This document shows, one piece after another, positions 21,701 to 30,556 of a DNA stretch of 64,000 nt. The stretch's first letter is position 1. Each line of letters begins with the position of its first letter. The DNA is from Drosophila persimilis. Taxonomy: Eukaryota; Arthropoda; Insecta; Diptera; Drosophilidae. The DNA lies in NCBI RefSeq assembly GCF_003286085.1, contig NW_020825399.1, positions 186,001-250,000 of the forward strand, written 5' to 3'. The position numbers were made by a program, and so were the translations under genes. The notes beneath the pieces were generated by a model. The model saw nothing but the letters and a program-made list of their open reading frames with translations, was not told the origin of the DNA and searched no databases.

Positions 21701-23885
21701 AGATTGGGATGAGTCGATCCCGCTGCATTTGGAAACAGCGTGGAATAAGTTGAAAAATACACTATCTCAATTGGAAGACATATCCATATCTCGGTTTGTG
21801 TATTCCGATCCGATGTCACCGGTTCAAATACATGCCTTTGCTGACGCCTCCATGAGAGCGTATGGAGCGTGCGTCTATATACGTAGCAGAACTGCAGAAG
21901 GTTTAAAAGTATCATTGTTGACTTCGAAATCCAAAGTAGCGCCGCTCAAGACCAAAACGCTCCCAAGGCTTGAGTTATGTGCCGCTCACCTTCTCGCAGA
22001 TCTCTGTCACAGAATCAAGCCCCTATTAAACGTGCCCATTGAACGAGTCGTTTATTGGTCGGATTCAGAGGTAACTCTCCATTGGATCCGGTCTCATCCA
22101 TCGTCGCTGTCGACTTTCGTTTCAAATAGAGTGGCTGAGATTCAAGAGTGGTCAGATGATGCTACGTGGCGGCATGTACCCACGAAACAGAACCCAGCAG
22201 ATATTGTCTCAAGAGGTTGTGACGTCGACGAAATCGTTCAGTCAATTTGGTTCGAAGGACCATCATTTCTGAAAGAGGAAGAAGAAAACTGGCCCAAGAA
22301 CGCTCATTTCGAACACTCCGATGATCTTCAGCTGGAAAAGAGGAAGACTGCGGTCGGGCTGACCGCGGCTGTGCGAAGTTCGGAGCTGTTAGATGTCATC
22401 GAGGGATTCTCGTCACATCTCAAACTGCTTAGAGTGTTCGTGTATGTGTTCCGCTTTATAAAAAAATGTAAAGACCCAAGCCTAAAATTCGAAAAAACTA
22501 TCTCACCGACCGAATACAATGAAGCCTTTTATAAAATTGTCGAAATCGTCCAGCATCACGAGTATCAAGGAGAAATCGAAAAGGTTAGGAAAGGATCTAC
22601 AATTGGTCCTAGTCTTCAGCGGTTGAACCCATTCATCCATGAAGACACAGGGACTTGGTGTAACTTTTCGTTGTTGCGAGTGGGGGGGCGACTAGCTAAA
22701 GCTCCTATATCATACGATGCCAAGTTTCCTCTGCTTTTGACTAAGCGCTCGCAATTCGTGCGAAGCTATATTCGTCATCTGCACCATTCGAATTTTCATG
22801 TCGGCCCACGAGCACTTGTGAGCATCCTTCGACAGAGCGTGTGGATAGTGAACGCTCAGGAGGTCTGCCGTCAGACAGTTCGATCCTGTATGCGCTGTTT
22901 TAAATGCAAGCCTCGATTGCTGACGCAACTCATGGGGAATTTACCCGCAGATCGACTCCGTGCTCTCCGCCCATTTTCAATTTGCGGCGTTGATTTTTGT
23001 GGACCAGTGCACACGACATTGAAAATGCGCGGAAGGCCCCCATACAAGTCATACATTGCGCTTTTTGTTTGTTTTGCGTCCAAGGCGGTTCACCTAGAAA
23101 TAGTTTCCGATCTAACCACTGATTGTTTTTTGTTGGCTTTTCAAAGGTTCGTCGGGCGCCGAGGATATCCCCAAGTCGTTCATTGCGACAACGGGACGAA
23201 CTTCGTCGGAGCGAGCCGCCATCTCAGCGCTCTGCGGATCAGGCTCAAGGAGCAGGGAGACGCAATTCGCGACTTTGCGTCAAAAAACGGATGCGAATTT
23301 GCGTTCATACCGCCGCGAGCTCCTCACATGGGAGGGCTATGGGAGGCAGGTGTAAAAACTGCCAAGAGCCTACTCCTACGGGCGGTAGGCAGCGCGCTCC
23401 TAACCGCCGAAGAGCTCGCCACAGTCCTCGTCGGCATCGAGGCCATAATGAACTCGAGGCCGCTGGGAGCCATCAGCCAAGATCCAAGCGACGGCGAGGC
23501 CCTAACACCCGGGCACCTGCTGACAGGCGGGTCGCTCATCGCCCCCCCAGCACTGCGGACTCCGGACCAGGAGAGTCTCAGTTGCTTGCGGCGATGGCGA
23601 CTTGTCTCGTCAGTCAGGCAAGCGTTTTGGCAGCGATGGTCCCGCGAATATGTCCTGGGGCTGCAAATTCGGGGCAAATGGCACCAGCAGCAACCGAACC
23701 TCGAGGAAGGAGACCTCGTCATCGTGGCCGAGGACAATCTGCCGCCTCAGGAGTGGCTCGTAGGGAGGGTCATAGCCACGCACGCAGGAGAGGACGGCAT
23801 GGTCAGGGTCGTCGAAATAAGGACTAGCACTGGAGCGGTTTTTCGGCGGCCCATACACAAATTAGCGCCGCTCCCAATGTGTTGA
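18738..23885 (+). CDS. BEL/Pao gag-pol polyprotein
   Basis: One 1715-codon ORF. Order: coiled-coil N terminus (1-95); gag core with LPKLALPKFSG near 113; zinc knuckles CSYCNSGDHVVSNC (324) and CINCLRKGHAVVKC (358), with a third C/H cluster at about 378; aspartic protease LLDSGSQTNFI (catalytic D453); reverse transcriptase with YVDD at 863-866; RNase H with HAFADAS near 1034 and DSEVTLHW near 1109; H2C2 zinc region around 1348-1395; integrase core D1419, D1484 and E1536; then the BEL-type C-terminal domain. Gag and pol are in one frame, as usual for BEL/Pao. The ATG follows an A-rich leader (ACCATTATGG). The last 650 bases are clearly richer in G+C than the rest. All catalytic residues are present. 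Confidence 0.95.
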   Translation: MAEKSKPTLEDLKIKLKSRVKSIRRLEDRLDQGSIPLQLPELQCRLDCLNASIEKANHLQEQIEDITGDDAYAAELEELIIVTKGKIMSLIAAFDAASETKPVSSSAPTHARLPKLALPKFSGKHSEFKNFISLFERLVHSDNSIPVIEKFNHLISCLSDEALGTIKAFQVTEANYEKAMAGLKRVYDNDYLIFTNNISTLFNLPRMSHQSASSLRTLIDTVSSIYGSLLSIGDDTTISNAMLIHLVLNRVDPVTKQKWDEQLTYEKLPLWSDFEKVLNRRYQHLSAEESTKPRQDKVMPSKQHNRSSFACSSTSTNSRTQQTCSYCNSGDHVVSNCPSFSRLSVMQRFEFAKSASLCINCLRKGHAVVKCKANKCRVCSRSHHTLLHRYTVSANSLALPPPQESPSPPSNQNQPSTSHVLHATALDRVILATSIVSVRTKSGEHILARALLDSGSQTNFITEDLANRLQIRREESCINLLGIGESNSQVKDKIHTVVKSRINGSEFSFDFWILKSISGYHPDQSVNVTDWRIPENLPLADPYFYKPQRIDMLIGAESFFELLAVGQIKQGPDFPTLQKTLLGWVVSGKYVSRSSAPQITNSLSCSEELLVSIDRTLKKFWSLEEMPSTKKIATPEHKLCEEHYRKTTQVLSSGRFEVRLPFKSDPNCLGNSFEVAKRRFLSLERRLHRDPELKKMYLEFMEEYLSLGHMSPTDNTIPSTPHYVIPHQCVLRPQSTSTKLRVVFDASSKTSSQVALNDILMVGPTIQEELYSTLLRFRLHRFALTADVKKMYRQVMVNEADRQFQLIVWRRDPSESLRLYKLNTVTYGTGPAPFLAIRCLKRLSESAKLSFPRAANVIGSDFYVDDLLTGAACVEELRAIKSEVSQVLQTAGFELTKWFSNSPEITASESTAKPITISDSESTKALGISWLPTDDAFKFKIDNSVMGLRATKRNILSVTSKLFDPLGLLSPIVIKGKILLQELWLNKLDWDESIPLHLETAWNKLKNTLSQLEDISISRFVYSDPMSPVQIHAFADASMRAYGACVYIRSRTAEGLKVSLLTSKSKVAPLKTKTLPRLELCAAHLLADLCHRIKPLLNVPIERVVYWSDSEVTLHWIRSHPSSLSTFVSNRVAEIQEWSDDATWRHVPTKQNPADIVSRGCDVDEIVQSIWFEGPSFLKEEEENWPKNAHFEHSDDLQLEKRKTAVGLTAAVRSSELLDVIEGFSSHLKLLRVFVYVFRFIKKCKDPSLKFEKTISPTEYNEAFYKIVEIVQHHEYQGEIEKVRKGSTIGPSLQRLNPFIHEDTGTWCNFSLLRVGGRLAKAPISYDAKFPLLLTKRSQFVRSYIRHLHHSNFHVGPRALVSILRQSVWIVNAQEVCRQTVRSCMRCFKCKPRLLTQLMGNLPADRLRALRPFSICGVDFCGPVHTTLKMRGRPPYKSYIALFVCFASKAVHLEIVSDLTTDCFLLAFQRFVGRRGYPQVVHCDNGTNFVGASRHLSALRIRLKEQGDAIRDFASKNGCEFAFIPPRAPHMGGLWEAGVKTAKSLLLRAVGSALLTAEELATVLVGIEAIMNSRPLGAISQDPSDGEALTPGHLLTGGSLIAPPALRTPDQESLSCLRRWRLVSSVRQAFWQRWSREYVLGLQIRGKWHQQQPNLEEGDLVIVAEDNLPPQEWLVGRVIATHAGEDGMVRVVEIRTSTGAVFRRPIHKLAPLPMC

Positions 23886-23913
23886 AGCCGATGCAGGCGT
23901 TCAACGGGGCCGG

Positions 23914-24229
23914 TGTTGCGTGACCTTCCATCCATGGCCACAATTATTAGTTATAGATGGAATTATGAATTATGAAGTCTAGTGTAAGTTAGGCTAGGGC
24001 AAAGCGGGAGCGCAATAAAAGCTCGCTCTCTCGCTCTTGGCGAATTCGCCCCGCTTTGCCACCGTAGGATAGCTAGAGTAAGAGATTGAATTGTGAAGAA
24101 ACTTTAGTTGTTCGCCAACCTTGAAATAGATCGAGCGTATCAAGTTTTTCGCCCCGCCAAATAAATAATTTAAATTACAGCCACCCAAAGTTTTCGGTAA
24201 CTGATTAGAAAAACTCTTCTAATTTTTCA
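23914..24229 (+). repeat. 3' LTR of intact BEL/Pao element
   Basis: 316 bp, visually identical to 17381-17696. It is preceded by a short purine tract with GGGG (23905-23913) and followed by the target duplication GCACC. Confidence 0.95.
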
Positions 24230-24826
24230 GCACCTATTGCTATGTCCGATGCATCTGTGGTTAATGTGAATTTTTTATTGTAATCTGGTTGTACTACCTC
24301 ATTAAAATCTGATAGAAACCTGACTCTAAATCAATGGCCGAGAAATACTTTGCCTTACCTAAATTGGCAAGGATTACTGAAGGATCTTGCATAGGGTATC
24401 TATCCGGTATGGTGTTTTCATTAAGTTTCTTAAAGTCTATTACTAATCTATGCTTAGGAGTTCCGTCCTCATTTACTCCCTTCTTTGGTACTACTATTAC
24501 CGGTGAATTATATGGGCTTTTACTAGGTCTGATTATAACTTCATCTAACATTTTACTTATTTCGTTATTAACGAAATCGTTAACCGAATAAGCGTATGGA
24601 TACTGTTTGCCATATACCGGTCTATCATGTTCAGTGTTAATCTCTCCTTTTATATCCGTTCTGAACGGTAACTGTAAATCTATATTGGCATGGTCTTCTT
24701 CGATGATAGATACCATTTTCTCTCTGAGATTTTCTAAATTGTCCTCTTTGTAGGTTATTGTGTTACACAATTTCATTTTTTTCAATTCAGAATTTGCATA
24801 ACTTTGTATGTCGGATATTGGGCTGG
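24230..24826 (-). pseudogene. N-terminal RT of gypsy pol with large internal deletion
   Basis: The minus-strand frame 24294-24785 shows RT motifs YNSPVIVVPKK, HRLVIDFKKLN and AKYFSAIDLESGF. Straight after SGF the sequence continues (in another frame) as LSDFNEVVQPDYNKKFTL and TTDASDIAIG, which belongs to the connection/RNase H region. Roughly the middle and end of the RT, including the YxDD box, are missing, so this copy could not make active RT. The right edge at about 24826 is a LINE insertion. Confidence 0.85.
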
Positions 24827-24874
24827 CGAAAATCCTCTAGCTGAACCCTCCACGAGGGTGCCGGCTGGGCAATG

Positions 24875-24940
24875 GACACTGCATTACCCCGGACAAGGGT
24901 AATGCACTGTCGCTTGCTCTGTCCGGGGTAATGCAGTGTC
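24875..24940 (+). promoter_or_regulatory. 21-bp perfect stem-loop in LINE 5' UTR
   Basis: Arms 24875-24895 and 24920-24940 are perfectly complementary over 21 bases (GACACTGCATTACCCCGGACA and its complement) with a 24-base loop. The loop contains GGGTAATGCACTGTC, a near-copy of the right arm, so alternative pairing is possible. Likely an RNA structure in the 5' UTR. Confidence 0.85.
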
Positions 24941-25089
24941 TAGCTAAGGCTATGGTCCGGCGTCTTCCCGATTCAAAGTCGGGGGAACCGTACCAGGGCC
25001 ATGGCTAGAGGTGCCTGGCGGTCAGGCCTAAAACGCTAGGGGGTGGTCCCCCCATAAAATATTAACCAGTATGGACCCTCGGGCCAACT

Positions 25090-26530
25090 ATGGAGTCGAA
25101 GAAGGAGCAAGCACGGGTTGGGATGTCAACCCAAACGTCGGTGGAAAGCGTGACTGCTACGACCGGCGGGCACGGGGAGGAGCAGTCCTCTCTGCGTGTC
25201 GCCAGCGGTCACACCTCAGACTTGGCGGGAGCAGGCCAGGTCATTTGTAAAGCTACTGCCACAACAACAACAACAAAAACAACTCACTCCGTGGCCTGCA
25301 AGTTGAGCCGCACAGATGCCGTAGTCGATACAGACACGGATCTGGAGAGCGTGCTCTCTCTAAGCAGGACGGATGAAGAGAGCCTTCTCCGCCTGCCGGA
25401 ACCAGGCACCAGCTCCCTGCGTAGGGAAGGGCCGAAGCGTTCCAAGGAGGGGATGAAGGCCAAAGCGCAATACAAAGCGGCCCTCAACATAAAAAGCCGG
25501 CTGCAAGGCAAAGCAGACATCTCCCAGGAGGAGAAGGTCAAGCTAGCCTGGGCCGAGCAGAGAGTAGAGGAGGGTCGGCTACACTATGCTCAGATGCCAC
25601 AGATGAGGGCGTCGAATGGCGAATATGCCAATAAGGTGGAGGAGATGATGGCCACCAAGAGGCAACGCTCGACTGAGAGTGCCATTAAGGACACTCCAGC
25701 GAGCAAGCGGCAACGCGGGCCCAAGAGTGCAGCCCCTCCACCGAAAGCGGCCAAGAAGCCAACGAAGCCGAAAGCGAAGGTCAGCGATGTGACCAAACGA
25801 CATCTGATCGTGGCACTCATTGACCGCAGCGAGGAAAACGGCAAGATGTCAGCGGCACAGTGGAAGCTGGTGCACGCGCGTCTCGTCGACGTACTCTTTG
25901 CACAGATGGAGGAAGTCCCCGCGGCCCCAGTGCCCACGTTCGATGGTGCTGGGTGGCTAAATGGGGTTAAGATCCTGAAGTGCAATGATGATCCAACCCT
26001 AAGGTGGCTGACGCGTACGGTCTGTCAACTGGAGGCGATGTGGGAGGGGGCCAAGCTGGAGGTTGTGTACCGGGAGCTTATCCCGTCCAAGCCTAAGGCG
26101 AAGGTACTCTTCCCCATCACAATCCAGGGGGACCGAGCGCTGAAGCTCCTTTAGCGGCAAAACGCCGGCCGATTGGAGGATCCTACACATTGGTAGCCCA
26201 CTACCCAAGGAGGGGGTCCAATGTGTGATCCTCCAAATAAACAAGGAAGCAGAGGATCTGCTATACCCCAAGTTCGGGAAGATGGCGTGGGGCATGGGTA
26301 GCGTCTACCTGCGCCTCAAAAAGCGCCACCCTGAGGACAAGGACGCGCATACCCTGCAGGCAGGCGAGGTGGAAAAGGACCTAGGTCTCGAGTCCATCGT
26401 GGAGGCCGCCCAGGGTCTTGCGCTTGAAGACGAAGAAGAGGAAGACGGTGACCTGACGCTGGTAGTCAACCCGTCAGGTGCAAGTGAGCCAGCCACCCAT
26501 GCTGAGTGTGCTGCAGCTCAACTTGCATAA
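25090..26530 (+). pseudogene. LOA-type LINE ORF1
   Basis: First part 25090-26154 (354 residues): a low-complexity, charged N terminus with a T-rich stretch, then a conserved C-terminal segment beginning near KRHLIVALIDRSEENG. It ends at a TAG after LKLL, where the next codons (RQNAG) show that coding continued. The rest is read at 26225-26530 in another frame (VILQINKEAEDLLYPKFG). So ORF1 is broken by one stop and a frameshift. The protein is probably the RNA-binding ORF1 product. No zinc knuckle is seen. Confidence 0.7.
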
Positions 26531-29500
26531 AAGCAAGGTAGCGTCGGCGGAGCTCCTCATCGCCATGGAGCAAGGGCTCGCCGACATAGCTCTAGTCCAG
26601 GAGCCCTGGATTGCGACAGGCAATTCAGTGGCCGGACTAAAGTCCTCAAATCGTAACCTGTTCTACTCAACATCGGTAAGCAGGAACAGAACCGTCGTAC
26701 TCGTACGAAAGGGAATCCATGCTTACCTTATGTCTCATTACAGCACGGATGACCTGACGGTTGTGATGCTGGAAAGTGAGGAAAAGCGCCTTCTGGTGGC
26801 TTCCTGCTGCATGGCTCACGACAGACCCGCACCACCCGACGAACTCAGGAGCCTGGTGACAGAAGCCGGCACCAAAAACTATCAACTCGTCATCGGAACG
26901 GATGCCAATGCCCACCACAATGTGTGGGGAAGCACCGACATCAATGACAGAGGTGAGTCACTCTTAGACTTTATACTAGCAACTAATCTATATATAGCAA
27001 ACGTTGGGGAGGAGCACACCTTCGTAGGTCCGACCTCATCCAACGTGCTAGACCTAACACTTGCAACGGGAAACAGTACTACGGTATCTAGCTGGAGGGT
27101 CCTCGATAGACCATCCTTCTCAGACCATAAGTACATTCAGTTCAAGTGCGAATTCAAACACCCTTCGAAGACAACAGTTTATAGAAACCCCCGGAACACA
27201 AACTGGGCAAAGTTTAAAAAGACAGTTACTTCGAAGCTCGCGAATCCGGGCTCAGTGAAATCAGCGGAGGATATAGAGAAGTCCCTAAAGACCCTATCCA
27301 ACGAGCTACTGAACGCCTACCATGCATCGTGCAAACCCTCGAGAACGAAGACGAGGTCCAAGCCACTCTGGTGGAACCGAGATCTCTCTCTCCAAAGGAA
27401 CAACCTCAAGGAATTCTTCACGATCGCCAAACAAGCGAACGAGGAGATTGTCAATGAGGAATATAAAATCCTACTTAGGAGCTACAAGAAGGAAATACGT
27501 AAGGCACAAAGGAACTCGTGGAGAAACTTCTGCTCCAACATCGAGAAAGTGCCCGAAACCGCTAGGCTTCGGAAGCTGCTTTCAAAGTAGCCCACAGTAC
27601 AGAGCCAACTAAAACTAGACAACGGACAGTGGACAGAGGGCAGCAAAGAAGCCCTAACAGCACTAATGGAGGCGCACTTCCCTGGATGCACCGAGGTCAC
27701 TGACGCCAAGGAGCATCAGGACCTAGCAACCGAGGAACAGCACCCTCCAATAGGTCTGTTAACCACTAAGAGAATCCACTGGGCCATAGACTCCTTCGCG
27801 GGCATAAAAGCACCAGGACTGGACGGGATATTCCCAGCCATGATGCAGTTGACCAAAGAGGTTATTACCCCATGGCTCCTCGCAATATACTCAGCATGCC
27901 TAAGTACGGGCTATATCCCCATCCAATGGAGAACCTCGAGAGTTGTCTTCCTCCCTAAGGCAGGAAAGTGCAGCCACGTGAGTCCCAAGGATTACAGACC
28001 GATAAGCCTTACCTCCTTTATACTAAATACACTAGAAAAGCTGTTGGATTTGCACATCAGGAATGAGGTAGAGGGACTGATGTCAACAAACCAACACGCC
28101 TACACTAAAGGGAAATCAGTGGAGACGGCACTACACTCGCTAGTAGCCACCATCGAGAGCGCCCTTCACAACAAAAAGTATGCTTTGGGAGCATTTGTGG
28201 ACATCTCAGGAGCATTCAACAACGTGGCCACAACCGCAATAACAAGTCGCCTAGAAGCGAATAACATACACCCTGCAATCAACGTCTGGATCAAAAACCT
28301 CCTAAGTTGCAGACGGGTGTAATCGGAGTGGGGCACTGCTTCCATGGTAAAGGGGGCACACAGAGGCACACTTCAAGGTGGAGTCCTGTCGCCACTACTG
28401 TGGAATCTGGTGGTCGACGACCTCATCAAGAGATTTGAAAGGAAGGCCCCAAAGATAACAGCTTATGCAGATGACATAAGCATAATTATTACCGGTGTAT
28501 GTCCATCGACCCTCAGCTCCTTAATGGAACGTACACTCAGGGAGATACGTGAGTGGGCGGAAGAGGTAGGACTCAGTATCAACGCGGACAAGACGGACCT
28601 CATCCTCTTTACCAAGAGGTACAAGGTACCGATATGGACCCCCCCCGAAAATTGACCAAACTAGGCTGACCCCAAAATCACAGGTGAAATACCTAGGCAC
28701 AGTACTGGACAGCAAGCTGGCATGGAGGCCCAATGTAGTGGAAAGGGTGAAGAAGGCTACCATTGCGCTTTATGCATCCAAGAAGATGCTCAGCAGCACA
28801 TGGGGCCTGTCACCTGCTCTAATGCACTGGATCTACATCTCGGTGGTGCGACCAACTCTGCTGTATGGAGCCTTAGTGTGGTGGCAGGCTACTGAAAAGA
28901 AGACATACCATAAGCTTATGGAAAAGACTCAGCGACAGGCTCTGCTCTGTATTACAGGGGCGTTGAGGTCAACCCCAACAAAAGCACTCGAAACCATACT
29001 CGGAATCGACCCCCTGGACATTCACGCTCGCCTGATTGCGGGAAAGGCAGCACAACGCCTCATAGCATCAGGAAATCTATCGCCACAAGGATACGGGTAT
29101 AGTTCAATCGGCAGGGAAATGACCAGATCAACTGATTACATGACCCCCCAAACTTGCCTTGACATCAAAACAACCACATCTTTGGGACCTGAAGACTGGA
29201 AAAATGGAAGGGACCAAACTGAGCACGTCAATATATACACAGACGGCTCCAAGATGGACGGAGGAGCGGGCCTATACTGTACAGACCCTGAGATAAGGCT
29301 GTCGTATAAGCTACCGGACCAATGCAGCATATTCCAAGCAGAAGTTTTTGCCATCGGGAAAGCAGCGGAGGTCGCTCTCCTCACAGAACGAGCACACGAT
29401 GCGGTCAACCTATTCGTCGACAGCCAAGCGGCGATAAGATCCATGCAGTCGTCAGCGGTCAGTTCCAGAAGTGTCTTGGCGAGCAGGGAGGCATTAGACA

Positions 29501-29844
29501 TCCTAAGCACGACAAAGACAGTGCGGATCTATTGGGTTCCCAGCCACCAGGGCATCGAAGGAAACGAAGCGGCGGACGTACTAGCTAAGGAAGGCGTCGG
29601 GCTGGAGAATAGGAGAACCGAGAACGTGCCAGTCTCCCTCAGAACGCTGCAAGGCGATCTAGAGAAGCAGGCTAGAGCACAGACTGATAGCAGGTGGAGG
29701 AGTACCACCACCTGCAGAACCTCGAAGATAATGTGCAAGGAGCGCAACGAGAAACTTAGCCACTACCTACTGCACCTACCACGAAAGGACTGTAGATTGC
29801 TAGTGGGAATACTAACAGGTCACTGTCTGGCTGCTGCACATGCA
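26478..29844 (+). pseudogene. LOA-type LINE ORF2 (endonuclease, RT, RNase H)
   Basis: Four consecutive frames. 26478-27590: AP-type endonuclease (LQLNLHKSK, LVQEPWI, IGTDANAHHNVWG, RPSFSDHKYIQF), ending in a TAG. 27666-28322: RT N-terminal part (KDYRPISLTSF, FVDISGAFNNV), ending at a TAA after CRRV. 28344-28655: RT core (GTLQGGVLSPLLWN, AYADDISII). 28684-29844: RT thumb and RNase H (IYTDGSKMDGG, VDSQAAIRSM, WVPSHQGIEGNEAAD). Presence of RNase H after RT fits the LOA/I/R1 group. At least two nonsense changes and one frameshift make it inactive. Confidence 0.85.
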
Positions 29845-30540
29845 CATTATTTAATCCCAAAATATTCGAACTTTTAGTGTCGGATAATTCAACGACGGCG
29901 TGCTCAGGATATTTTAATCCCAAACTATTAAAACTTTGGATGTCGGATAATTCAACGACGGCGGGTTCAGGATATTTGAATCCCAAACTATTGACGGTTA
30001 ATTCTTCGTCGGCGTGCTCAGGATTTTTTGATCCCAAGCTATATAAACTTCCTTCTACCTTTACTGAATCACTTTTCATTTCTTTTTCTTCTTCAAAATA
30101 TTTTTTTATTATATATTCCTTCAATGGAAGGATGGTTGTTCCTTCTATAAAGGTTAATTTGTTTAAAGAAAGGACCTCGTCATATATTAGTTTCTCCTCA
30201 TTGTCTTTATAACTTAAAGCCCCCTTTCCTGTATCAATAACAGCTCCGATTTTCTTTAATAGGTTATATCCTATTAGTAAATCTGCCTCCATTCCATCTA
30301 TTTCGTAGAACACTTGTTTTGTGTTGAAAATAGTTATATTATGGAAATATTTAATTATTGAAAACCCATTCACTGTAGCAACTTTCTTATAAATTGATAA
30401 TTCTTTTTTATTTTCGTAAATTCCCTTTTTTATATAACAGGAAGTTGCTCCCGTATCTATCAAAACTTTTAATTCTCTGTTTATTTTTTTATCTACTCTT
30501 TTTAAGTAGGGCAGACCTACTTCGGGGGCTGATCTAAAAA
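29845..30540 (-). pseudogene. gypsy protease region and repetitive linker
   Basis: Minus-strand frame reading MIDTGATSCYIKKG (aspartic protease, D of DTGA) from 30463 and later LLIGYNLLKKIGAVID. This is followed by a linker of tandem 63-base repeats (29854-29916, 29917-29979, a shorter unit from 29980 and a partial one at 30031) encoding variants of LGLKYPEHAVVELSD. The LINE insertion at 29844 cuts the linker; its continuation SDIQSYANSELKKM is at about 24790-24826. Gag lies upstream in another frame, as in 17.6-like elements that use frameshifting. Confidence 0.8.
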
Positions 30541-30556
30541 ATGGTCCTCCTCAATG

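Larger units (their letters stand above)
17381..24229 (+). mobile_element. intact BEL/Pao LTR retrotransposon
   Basis: 6849-bp element with 316-bp LTRs that look identical base for base. It has a 5-bp target duplication, a primer site, a 1 kb leader, one uninterrupted gag-pol ORF and a G-rich tract before the 3' LTR. It lies opposite to its gypsy host. Every part needed for autonomous transposition is recognisable, and identical LTRs imply a very recent insertion. Confidence 0.95.
24827..29844 (+). mobile_element. LOA/Trim/Bilbo-type non-LTR retrotransposon, 3'-truncated
   Basis: Starts with a structured 5' UTR. ORF1 and ORF2 follow, with endonuclease, RT and RNase H in the order of the LOA clade. 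It stops inside the coding region just after the RNase H domain: LTGHCLAAAHA is followed at 29845 by gypsy sequence. The second copy at 39727-41885 continues past this point, so the 3' end is lost here. Confidence 0.85.

Noticed and set aside
23123-23827. Open frame of 234 codons overlapping BEL integrase, and antisense frames nearby
   Set aside because: Composition-driven shadows of the GC-rich integrase coding region; the in-frame protein has all integrase motifs.
24965-24990. tRNA T-arm-like CCCGATTCAAAGTCGGG
   Set aside because: No acceptor, anticodon or D arm can be placed around it. It is part of the structured LINE 5' UTR.
25284-25985. Long antisense frames over LINE ORF1
   Set aside because: Shadows of a GC-rich coding strand; no domain and no start context.
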